DNA of 64,000 nucleotides from Theocolax elegans. Its lineage: Eukaryota; Arthropoda; Insecta; Hymenoptera; Cerocephalidae. The notes under the pieces are model-generated. The model worked only from the letters and a program-made list of their open reading frames with translations. It was not told where the DNA came from and searched no databases. Numbering within the stretch: the first letter of the stretch is position 1; each line of letters opens with the position of its first letter. Location of the stretch: NCBI GenBank assembly GCA_026168455.1, contig CM047426.1, positions 58,625,812-58,689,811 of the forward strand. The letters run 5' to 3'. Shown in pieces: positions 55,145-64,000 of this stretch. The translations under genes were made by a program, and so were the position numbers.

Positions 55145-56795
55145 AAATTATTTTATTGGACTCACCACAATAAAATAATTATTACTCCCAACGAGTAAAA
55201 AAAAATTTGGTGTCGGCTTAATTACAATAAATTGTAAAAATGCACCGACTAGTGTACCAACAAAATTAATTCACTTAATTAAAATCCGAAAGATTTTCTT
55301 TAAAAGGAATTTATTTCGTCCTTAGAAGGACAAAATAATTAAATTTTGTTGGTTAAAGTTGTGGCAAATCACACACTTAACACTTGCACCAAATTAAAAT
55401 TAATTATTTAACTTGCTCACAAGTCTAAATAATTAATGTTTATAATAGTGTCTTGTGACTCACACGCACCAAGACTCTATACAATTGCTTCTGCAAGCAA
55501 AAACAATTATTAACAAAAAGAAATCTTTAAATTATTTCAATATCGTCGGTAATTTACCAGTAACGGTAAATTTAACGATTTCCCAAAATATCTCTCTCAC
55601 CAGTTATAATCCAAAAGATTCCTCACTAGCGAAAAGAATTTATTTTGTTATGGAAATTGAAATAATTAAAGTTTCAATCTATTAATAAATACAGAACACC
55701 AAATTATAAAGGAAGAAAAGACAAAAAAAATTAAATTATTTATCTCACTAACGAGCCTAAATAATTAATTTTAAAATAAATATAAATATAAATACAGTGT
55801 CTTATGATTCACACACACCAAGACACTATTTATTATTTTGCTTTTCCATGCCCAAAACAACAACAAAAAATTTTCCTTTATAATTTACACTACACAACAA
55901 ACACAAATTTAATTAAATTACTTCAACAGTACGGGTATTTATTAAATGTTGTAAATCCTGTATGGTTTGCAACAAAAATAATTATTTCACTAATTGTCGT
56001 CCCAAACAACAATTTTTCAGCGAAATATATTTATTTTATCCTAAAAAGGACTAAATAAATAATTCATGTTGCTACCAAGTTGAAATAATTTATATTTCCT
56101 TTTTTTTTAAATAAATTGAACGAAAAGGAAATGAAAATTTAATTATTTAACTTGCTAACAAGTCTAAACAATTAAATTTATACACCGAATTATTTTACTC
56201 AAACACGCCAAAAAAAAAATTATAACCAATTATTTAACTAACAAACAAGTCTAAATAATTGGTAAAAATGTGTAGAGATATAATTTAAACACACAAAAAG
56301 AGAAAAGAAAGTTTTTTACATATATTAAAATTTCACGGCAAATAACTAATACAAAATATTAGGTTAGATGCCGATCATTGAAATACATGCAAAAAAAAAA
56401 TTTTTAATTATTTAACTCACTCTCGAGTCTAAATAATTATATATTATGACTCTCGTATCTTTGCGGAACAATCACACAAAGATACTTAACATTAATTGTT
56501 TAACTTGCAACAAGTCTAAACAATTAACACGAGTTATAAAAAAAAATTTTCTCACACTCAAAATTTTTAAAAATATAACACAAGTATCGCGAACAGTAAT
56601 ACTTAATAAATACCAAATATTAAATTAAGTAATTACTGTCAGATAATTGTAATACAAAAATAATTTTAATTATTTTACTCACACACGAGTTTAAATAATT
56701 AATAATACAACTATCGTAACTTTGCGGCTGATTCACACAAAGTTACGTAATGTTAATTATTTAACTTGCTAACAAACCTAAATAATTAACAATAG
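55145..56795. repeat. Series of hairpin repeats in the nested element's leader
   Basis: Degenerate repeated units contain at least two alternating hairpin types. Type I (taattattta ... taaataatta with inner acttg...caagt) lies at about 55401, 55733, 56140, 56226, 56405, 56492, 56668 and 56752. Type II lies at 55450 (GTCTTG/CAAGAC), 55797 (GTGTCTT/AAGACAC), 56455 (GTATCTTTG/CAAAGATAC) and 56715 (CGTAACTTTG/CAAAGTTACG) with a conserved CACACA-rich loop. A third hairpin type lies at 56330 and 56593. Arms differ between units but stay complementary. No coding capacity. Confidence 0.8.
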
Positions 56796-57605
56796 TTGCA
56801 AAATATATTTTATTCACAAATAAAATGTTACATATATTATAAAAAATAAATAGTAATAAATAATAAACACAATTTAAATTATATTACTATATTATAATAT
56901 ATGTGGGTCAGGGAGGGGAGGAGAGCCAAATAAAAATAATATGCTCTCGAACTCACAAAAAAAACAACAATAATTGTTTCGCCGCGTCCCGTATAAAAGA
57001 AAAATAAATTATTTAAAATTTTCTTTAAAAGGGAGGAGGGGTGGGGCAACTACCTCTCCCGAAAAAATCTATTTCAAACACTCTCACACCATAAATATAA
57101 AATAGATTCCGCGCTGGAACGAATTTATTTTATTAATGCAAATAAAAATAATTCGCCGCAGTGGTTTTCTATCGGCGAAACCAGCTGCGAAGACTTATAC
57201 ACGCGAAGGGGCTAGGCGATCGCGCTATCTCTCTCTCTCACACACACCGTATAGCCCGCCTAGCACCTAACTCCGATTCCCCGCGACTAGGGATTCTCTC
57301 TCTCACTTCCACTCGCGGGCGCAATCGGAGAGAGCCGATGGTGATCGGCTCTCGCGAAGTCTCTCCATTGCGCTATTCGGGGGGGATTCTTGCTGCCCGC
57401 GATCCGCGGCGCAAGCTACTCTCTCCCTACTTTGCTGCTTCCATGCAAGCTAGAAAAGGTCTCCCGGCAAGCTTGCGATCGAGAGAGACCGATCTCGGTG
57501 AGATCGGGCGCTTCCGGCTGAACACGGTCACGCGCGAACTCTCTCCCGATATAACGGTGTACACCTCTCCTCGGATACCCGAGCAAGAGGGGGAATACTC
57601 CGGTC

Positions 57606-57638
57606 TCTCGCGCTCTCTCTCTCTCTAACTCGCACTAC

Positions 57639-57674
<36 letters not shown>

Positions 57675-57685
57675 ACTCGCACTAC

Positions 57686-57719
<34 letters not shown>

Positions 57720-57730
57720 ACTCGCACTAC

Positions 57731-57768
<38 letters not shown>

Positions 57769-57771
57769 AAC
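57606..57771. repeat. CT microsatellite arranged in ~50 bp units
   Basis: Three units of taactcgcactactcactct followed by a long CT run. It lies in the 5' leader of the nested element. The rest of 56800-57605 is G-rich and AT-rich leader without a gene; the ORF 57161-57628 is low-complexity. Confidence 0.85.
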
Positions 57772-57872
57772 TCAACCCGCTCATGTTTCGCCGCGACACT
57801 GCTCGCGCGCGAAAAGATGGCCGACACTTTTACTTTAATTTAAATCTAATATCGGTGAGGACGAACCGAACG

Positions 57873-57889
57873 TCCTGTCACGGTCGCCA
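57873..57889 (-). other. Primer-binding site of the nested element
   Basis: On the minus strand, 2 bases past the 5' LTR, TGGCGACCGTGACAGGA begins with TGG and would pair with a tRNA 3' end, probably tRNA-Arg as in several insect Gypsy elements (assignment from memory of that PBS type). Confidence 0.75.
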
Positions 57890-57891
57890 TT

Positions 57892-58975
57892 TGTGACGTG
57901 GTATTCGCGTGCCCCGGGTAAAATTAATTAATTTATATAATTAAAAACTGTTGGGCCGCGTTGCTCAATACCGCGCACACAATTATTTATTTATTTATCG
58001 AACTGCGGGCTGTCGCCAGGAACGCGAGTTCGCTGGGACGTACGGTATGGAGGATTGGGGCAATCCTCCTTGCCTCGACACGATGGTTTAAATTAATAGA
58101 GGATCTCGGCGGGAGCGGGGAGAATAAAATAAACACTCTTAATTAAAAATAAAATAAAAGAAATGTTTATTTTAAATAAAATAATTAACAAAATGGCCAC
58201 TCAGGCCGTGTGCCGCGACAAAGTTATTTCGCGCGGGCGGAAGTCCCGGGAAACCTGCCGGATCGAGATCCTCGCCTGCGACAGGTTTCATTCCCGGGAA
58301 CCGCTGTTCGAGTATCGTTGTACTCGAACACACTCCCGTGGTACACACACACACAAGGGAGGGGGAGGGTCCCGATAATAAATTGTCACTTACCGGTGAC
58401 GCTCCTCGGGGATGGCCCAGCCGATCCTCGGTGACTGGTCGACCCCTTGACAAGGGGACGACCGGTGTTTGAGGTGGTGAAGGCGGCCCTTGCCGCGGCG
58501 AGCGAATCGCGATCCGCGGTATCACCCGCGCACGACCCCGTCCTTTGGTTCACACGCACACACAAACACACACCTCACGGAACACACGTTTTAGTCCACC
58601 CGGGTCTCCGCACCTAGCTCTGCTCCGGAACAACCGTTCACAGAGCTTAATGCAGGAGGGGGTGGGGCGTACTCTCGGCACTCACGAGCAGTACGGAACG
58701 TCTAGACAATGTAATAATCCGTCCCGATCGACGGATCTTTACGCACTGATTAGGCGATCGCCTAATTTCTCGAAAAAGGGATGGGAGTGGGGAAACTCAC
58801 ACACTCTTTCGCGCTCCCATCCCTACGTATAGTCGCGCGCGTAATTGTACACTCGTAGAAAAGTAAACAAGTGTCGTCGGTTGGCCTTGACATACGAAAG
58901 GCTCCGACGACTTACAATTCCCGAATTTAAGTACTCTATTCGTCGTGAATAGATTGTGTGACGATTTCCGTCACA
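57892..58975 (-). repeat. 5' LTR of the nested Gypsy element
   Basis: 1084 bp, TGTGACG...CGTCACA, collinear with 49974-51058. The flanking sequence at 58976 (attt) completes the target duplication. Confidence 0.95.
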
Positions 58976-59518
58976 ATTTATCAAAACCGGTATTCCGACC
59001 TGCATTTCCTTGAATCTTGGTAATTTATTCTGTTGTTTTAATTGCGAAGCCCCATCGTCGCATGGTTCTCCTGTTGTAGTAACAAAATACATATAATTGT
59101 CCTTACGCATAAATAATTTTTCTCTGCATATAACAATTACTTGTTTATCGTTAATTTGATTAAATTGTTTTTCATAGATCGACTTCTCTTCGTTTATTTG
59201 ATCATGACTGAATTGCGGATCGTTTTCAAGTAATGATTCATTAACATGATCAAGATCTTCGTGTAAGCGTAATCGCGCATTTTCCGAGTGAACGAAGGGT
59301 TCCGGCTCGAAAGTTTCCACCTCCGTATCGTCGTGCGTTCCTTCTTCACGGTCCGGTGATTGTTTGTTCGCTCGCCTCTCGTTTTTTCTTCCCCTTTGCG
59401 GGCGTAGAGCCTCTATCGCGTCTAAATATCGCTGGCCTACCTGGCGACCCGCTTTCGCTCTCGTGTTCATACCCCGCGGTGGTTCAACTAGGCTAGACTC
59501 GGGCCTCCTGCCGGACAC
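58976..59518 (-). pseudogene. Outer pol, region between RNase H and integrase
   Basis: A ~180-residue frame that begins with a Pro/Arg-rich basic segment, then an acidic stretch (DDTEVETFEPEPF) and ends at the LTR of the nested element. The frame break to RNase H is near 59515. It corresponds to the linker before the integrase zinc site, which continues at 49973 on the other side of the nested insertion. Confidence 0.7.
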
Positions 59519-60570
59519 CTGCCTCTATTGCCTTGCTTCTCGTAATAACTAGGACCTTGTCTATGGGGTTTCTAGACAGTGCGTCTGCTACATTTAAACG
59601 ACCCGGTCTGTATTTAATTTCGAAATCGTACTCCGCGAGCATAAGACGCCATCGCGTAACTCGTGAGTTCGGGTCCTTGTGCGTTTGTAACCATACCAGT
59701 GGTTTATGATCTGTTATAAGATAAAATTTTCGTCCAAATAAATACGGTCGGAAATGCTTAATGCAAAATATTATTGCTAGCCCTTCTTTATTAAACGTAT
59801 CCCAACGTTTTTTAACATCCGAAAGAACTCGAGAGACGTATGCAAGGGTTTGATCTTTCCCTATCTCACCTTGACTTAAGACTCCAGCAATTGCATATCC
59901 CGAAGAGTCGGTCGTTAGATTGAAAGTAATTTCGAAATTTGGAAAAATTAATACTGGTTTTTCGCATAAACTAATGCGTAATGTCTCAAATGCCTTTTCT
60001 GTTTCTTCTGACCATTTAAATTGAACGTCCTTTTTTAATAAATCCGTTAAAGGTTTTGCAATTTTTGAAAATTGATAAATAAATCTTCTATAGTAGCCCG
60101 CTAAACCCAAAAATTGCTTGATATTTTTAGCATTTTGAGGGCGTGGAAATTTTCGTACAGCTTCAATTTTCCGCGAATCTGGTTTAATTCCTTCTGCACT
60201 AATAACATGACCTAAATATGTAACTGTTTTTAAAAAATTCACATTTCTCTGGTTGTAATTTTAAAACCGCTTTTCGCAATCTAATAAATAAATTCTCTAA
60301 TCTTTTAATATGCTCTTGTAGAGTCTCCGAATAACATATAATATCATCAATAAAGCAAAAAAGTTCTTTATTGATAAGTCCAGCGAGTGCAATTGAAAGT
60401 GCTCTTGAGAATGTAGCCGGCATTGTTCGTAGTCCAAAGCTTCCTCGGTTAAAATGATACAAATCTCCGTTTGTAATAAACGCGGTTTTGTGACGGTCTC
60501 GTTCGTCAATTTCTATTTGATGATACGAAGCCTTAAGATCAAAAGTTGAGAATTTTTTTGATCCGCCCAA
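59493..60570 (-). pseudogene. Outer Gypsy RT (second half) and RNase H, frameshifted
   Basis: 60199-60570 holds FSTFDLKASYHQIEI, HFNRGSFGLRTMPATF and the catalytic CFIDDIICYS, where the usual Tyr of YXDD is Phe. After a frame change near 60235, 59493-60242 has VTYLGHVISAEGIKPD, NIKQFLGLAGYYRRF and RNase H with TTDSSGYAIAGVL and FYLITDHKPL. It continues the frame of 60607-62825 beyond a TAA. Confidence 0.88.
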
Positions 60571-60606
60571 TTGGTCTATTATTTCAGTTATATTCGGTAG
60601 CGGAAA

Positions 60607-62825
60607 TTAGTCGTCTAAAGTTTTTGCATTTAATTTGCGATAGTCGATCAACATTCTGTATTGCTTGCGTCCTTGTATGTCCTCTTTCTTAGGAACTAGA
60701 AAACAAGGGCTTGAGTACGATGAGGTAGATGGTTCGATAATGCCGTCTTTTAATAAGTCTTGCACTTGTCTTGCTATTTCTTCTTTATGTACCGGAGGTA
60801 ATCGGTATTGTTTTGAAGTTATTGGTACATCATCCGTTGTTGGGATTGTTAGTTTTAAAATATGTGTTGCTGTTAATTTTTCACCTGGAAGGTAAAAGAT
60901 GTCGCTATATTTCTCAATTAATTTTTCTATTTCTTCTCTTTCATCAGCAGTCAAATGGTCAAGTCGTAGTAATGATTTTACCTTTTCCGCTCTCCCTTTT
61001 GGTATGATACATGCTAAGCGATAAACTTTATGACTACCTTTTAGTTTCTTTCCGCCTTTTCCTTTTAAATTAATTCTTAATTTAAGTAAACCCTCCAATG
61101 TATCTTTAATAACATTTTTATGAGATTCTCCCCCAAAGGCATGTAGTTTTACATAATTTCCTAATTTATTTAGATTTTCTCTTAATTCCTTTGAGTTATT
61201 TGTTGAGTTGTCATGATACTTTATTTCCATTGGTAGATTACTTATTAACATTTCCATGTCTTGGTTATTATTCCACAGAATTCCATTATTCATTAAACCT
61301 TCCTCTAGAATTTTTTGTAACATGCGTGTCGAAATTAACAACCTTTCTTCATCGAATTCGTTTGAGTCTACATTTTCATTTTGTGCTAATGCCTTTTTAT
61401 TTTTTGTATTATTATCGAGACCTACCATATCTTTTCTCTTTATCTCAAAATTAGAATATTTTTCATTACTTATTTCGTGCTCGTTTCTTGGATTTGGGTG
61501 CGCCCTTGATTTATTAGTTGCCTCATCACTTTCAAGTTCATTTAAGAGATTATTTTTTTTATTTGAGGAGTGCTTTTGCAATCTTTCTTTATTAATTTCA
61601 TGATTAAAGTATTCTTCATCGTTCTCCCTTATTACTGGGTTCGATTTGGTATTTGTTTCTAATTTCTTAATGATTTTAGTTTCTTGACTTGTCTCTTCGT
61701 TTCCTTGTTCAATTAATTTACATATATTAGGCTTACATACTGCTTTCGTACGTAAGACTTGATTTAGGCTTGGAATTTCATTTAGACTTCGATATTGAGT
61801 TACCTTTGAACTCGATTTTAGATTTTGAATTTGATTTTGAATTTCATTTGAACTTGAATTTTGATTTAGAATTTGATTTTGAATTCCATTTGAACTTGAA
61901 TTATGATTTTGATTTTGAATTTCATTTGAATTTGCATTTTGATTTAGAATTTGATTTTGAATTTCATTTGAATTTGAATTTTGATTTCGCTTGGGATCTT
62001 GTATTTCCAATTTATTTTTACATTGAGATCGAATTTGAATATCTTTCTGATTTTTTAATTGATTTCGACTACCCGGTGGGTCCTGACTTTGAGATTTAAT
62101 TAAAATTGACTCTTGCTTACGCGATGGGCTTATATGTCCTCGAATTCGCGTCTCTTCTACAAGATATACTTTCTCATTAATATGATCGACCTCTCGGGTC
62201 GACACCTCCCTTCGTTGAAAATTTTCATTAGCATAATTTGTTTTTCCTGTTTCCCCAAACGAATTCCTTTTAGGTGGTTTTATTACCTGTGTGATATGTT
62301 TTACGACTTCCTCACCCTCTCTTGCATTGACACTCATAGGGTTAGCAGAAATTCCCTTACGCGTTCCCGTTCTCTCGTTCAATATACTGTTACGTTTTTC
62401 TATGACATTAATCGTCGGGTCTTCATACCTTTCCTTTGTTTCGATCAATAATATGTTTTCTTCTACAAAAGGGATACAGACGTCTACAACTCTTAACATT
62501 CTTTTCGCATAATCAATTTTTGCACCTAATTGACAAAAAAAATCGCTTCCCAGTAAACCATCTTCGATTATAGGCACGTTGTCATTTATTATATGGAATT
62601 CAATGTCAAACTTTGGAAAATTGATGTCAACTTTGCCTAAAGTGTAAATACTTTCTTCCGTGATTCCTTTTAATTCTAATGTTTCATTTTTATTCATATT
62701 TTCGTCTTTTGGTATGTTTCGTAATTTTAGTAAATTGGGACCTGCTCCTGAATCTAAAATAAGAGTTATTTCCTCGTTGCTTCTCGGATTTTTAAGTTTA
62801 ATAATTGGCGACTTGTAATTTTTAC
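60607..62825 (-). pseudogene. Outer Gypsy protease, Asn/Gln-rich linker and RT start
   Basis: The protease active site ILDSGAGPN (about 62735-62760) is intact and lies in the -1 frame relative to gag. The closing motif DGLLGSDFF follows. Residues about 185-310 of the ATG-initiated frame form an Asn/Gln/Ser-rich repeat (NQNSNSNEIQ-like units). RT begins with DGIIEPSTSSYSSPCFLVPKK and YRMLIDYRKLNAKT, then a TAA at 60607-60609 interrupts the frame, which continues in the same register. Apart from that stop the segment is open. Confidence 0.85.
61770..62030. repeat. Tandem repeat encoding the Asn/Gln-rich linker
   Basis: Units based on gaatttgattttgaatttca followed by tttgaacttgaatttt, about 45-55 bp each and imperfect, giving the repeated (N/Q)-rich peptide of the outer pol. 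Confidence 0.75.
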
Positions 62826-64000
62826 TTAATCGAACATATCTTTTGATGATGTGGGTTCCTGTTTTTTGTAACTCGGGCGCCTCGTGTACTCGGTCTCTCG
62901 TCTCGCGCCCTGTTGTCGGAGACCATTTTCGTTTTCCGATCGGTTCTCTCGATTTCGATTATTAAATTCCCGTTTTCTACATTCTTCTATAATATGGCCC
63001 TCTTTTTTGCAGTATCGGCATATCCTTTCTGTATTTGTATAATTTTGTTTTGGGAAGGTTGCATTTTGGCGACGAACATATTGATTTTCTTGCTGCTTAA
63101 ATTCATTAGTCCGTTTTTCACCTGGCCATTGTTGCGGTCTGCGTGACTCTCGAGACTCCGCCCAGTCATTCGTAGGCCGTATTTCCCTGGCTTGGGGTTG
63201 TCTCATTTTTTCTAAATGCCAGCATTTCGGTGCCAGGTGGCCCTGTCTCCCGCAAAGTTGACATTTATCGGTATATTTTGTCTCGGCAAAATGGACTCTT
63301 TGTATAGGATTTTTATTTTCTGCTATGACTTTAATTGTTTCATTTAACTCTTCTACTTCATAGCATGCAAAATCTCTATCGATTTCTATAGCTTCTGCAG
63401 TAGCTTCATCCAATTTACACACTTGCCCCATTCGTGCTTTTATTACCCAATGTAAACCGCGAATAAAAAATTTTACTAAATTATTTTCTAAAGATCGATT
63501 GAAATTATTAGTTAATCTTTTTTCTCTTCGAGCTGCTTCAGTGATTTCTTGACCGATGGATCTAACCCTGTTTGAAAAAACTACGACACTTTCTTCCCTT
63601 TTCTGTTTTACATTAGCTAATTTACCGTGTAATTGATGATAAGATTTCGCAGACCCAAAAATACTATCAAAAAAATTTGCAATATCTTCAATCGATTCAA
63701 AACTTTTTTTTGCTGCACTCTTCAATGCTTCTCCATATAATCTCATTTTAATTAATTTCGCGAGGTCCGGTTCATATTGTTCATGTATTATGTTGCAAGC
63801 TTCCCTACATCCGTCAACAAATTGACTCAATGGAATATTTACCCCATTATATTTTGGTATTAATTCAAGTGCGTCTTTTATAGAAAGGGGCCTCACTTGT
63901 CCTAAGGTTGAGTTTGTTAAATACGAATTTAATCTTGGCAATCTCTCCGATAATAAATTAATATTATTACAGTTATTTGGTAAAATTGGTGTGCTTGTAG
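62826..64000 (-). pseudogene. Outer Gypsy gag, N-terminus beyond the window
   Basis: The frame is open from the right window edge to the stop at 62826. Capsid-like helices (FVDGCREACNIIHEQYEPD, LYGEALKSAAKKSF) are followed by two zinc knuckles, CQLCGRQGHLAPKC and CRYCKKEGHIIEEC, and an Arg/Asn-rich tail. No ATG was found at the start, so the true start lies outside. The frame itself has no stops, and only the missing 5' part prevents calling it intact. Pol begins in the -1 frame around the stop. Confidence 0.85.

Larger units (their letters stand above)
49974..58975 (-). mobile_element. Nested Gypsy element with two LTRs, integrase-deleted
   Basis: LTRs at 49974-51058 and 57892-58975 share TGTGACG/CGTCACA ends. 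Coding is on the minus strand: protease, RT, RNase H and the zinc part of integrase, then a deletion to the integrase tail. A primer-binding site, polypurine tract and 4 bp target duplication are present. It lies in pol of the outer element between RNase H and integrase. The LTRs differ by a modest number of substitutions, so it is younger than the outer copy but no longer intact. Confidence 0.95.
46550..64000 (-). mobile_element. Outer Gypsy/errantivirus-like element with env, interrupted
   Basis: On the minus strand: gag (62826 to beyond the window), protease-RT (60607-62825), RT-RNase H (59493-60570), linker (58976-59518), integrase (48654-49973) and env (46544-48418). A second Gypsy element occupies 49974-58975. 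The 5' LTR lies outside the window and no 3' LTR could be identified downstream of env, so the lower boundary is uncertain. The F-type envelope-like gene at 43.2-44.9 kb may also belong to it. Several frameshifts and one stop show it is inactive. Confidence 0.85.

Noticed and set aside
57161..57628. 155-residue frame
   Set aside because: Arg/Ser/Leu-rich, in the nested element's leader, antisense to the element and ending in a CT repeat.

Overview
This 64 kb window looks like nuclear DNA of an arthropod, most likely an insect. It is AT-rich and carries Copia and Gypsy LTR retrotransposons, a Maverick/Polinton element, satellite arrays, palindromic MITE-like elements and spliceosomal splice signals. 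A hymenopteran host is my guess from the style of the Polinton genes, not something the sequence proves. I see no conserved housekeeping gene, rRNA or tRNA. Almost every gene belongs to a mobile element, and most are broken by frameshifts, stop codons or later insertions.

Layout. 1-6.6 kb: degenerate Copia element on the minus strand (gag, protease remnant, integrase, RT, RNase H), cut by the left window edge. 6.8-8.2 kb: a TA repeat and a 1 kb palindrome. 8.6-9.1 kb: an unidentified reading frame. 9.15-12.48 kb: 5'-truncated Gypsy element on the plus strand whose RT, RNase H and integrase core are deleted, ending in an 820 bp LTR. 12.5-25.5 kb: Polinton on the minus strand with cysteine protease, jelly-roll capsid genes, retroviral-type integrase, packaging ATPase and a protein-primed-type DNA polymerase B that carries a 1.25 kb internal tandem duplication. 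25.6-32.85 kb: three exons with matching splice phases just upstream of the polymerase. The large intron between them holds a solo LTR and about 14 copies of a ~350 bp satellite. 33.4-34.1 kb: plus-strand coiled-coil/Cys-rich ORF with two in-frame TAG codons. 34.2-40.6 kb: satellite fragments, a minisatellite, duplicated AT-rich blocks, palindromic MITEs and an LTR-like block.

40.6-46.4 kb holds two very long palindromes (1.39 and 1.0 kb) that share terminal sequence and sit in TA repeats. Between them lie an intact Cys-rich gene with its own TATA box and a decayed F-type envelope-like gene. 46.5-64 kb is an outer Gypsy element on the minus strand (gag, protease, RT, RNase H, integrase, class III-like envelope). 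A second Gypsy element (49974-58975) is nested in it, with two 1.08 kb LTRs and a 4 bp target duplication ATTT. The nested element lacks its integrase core. Its ~3 kb leader holds a series of hairpins whose arms change in compensating pairs, which is the most unusual signal here.

The region is therefore a layered record of insertions. Polinton genes form one replication/packaging set, the outer Gypsy element forms a retrovirus-like gag-pol-env set, and the nested, truncated and palindromic elements would have needed enzymes supplied by other copies.
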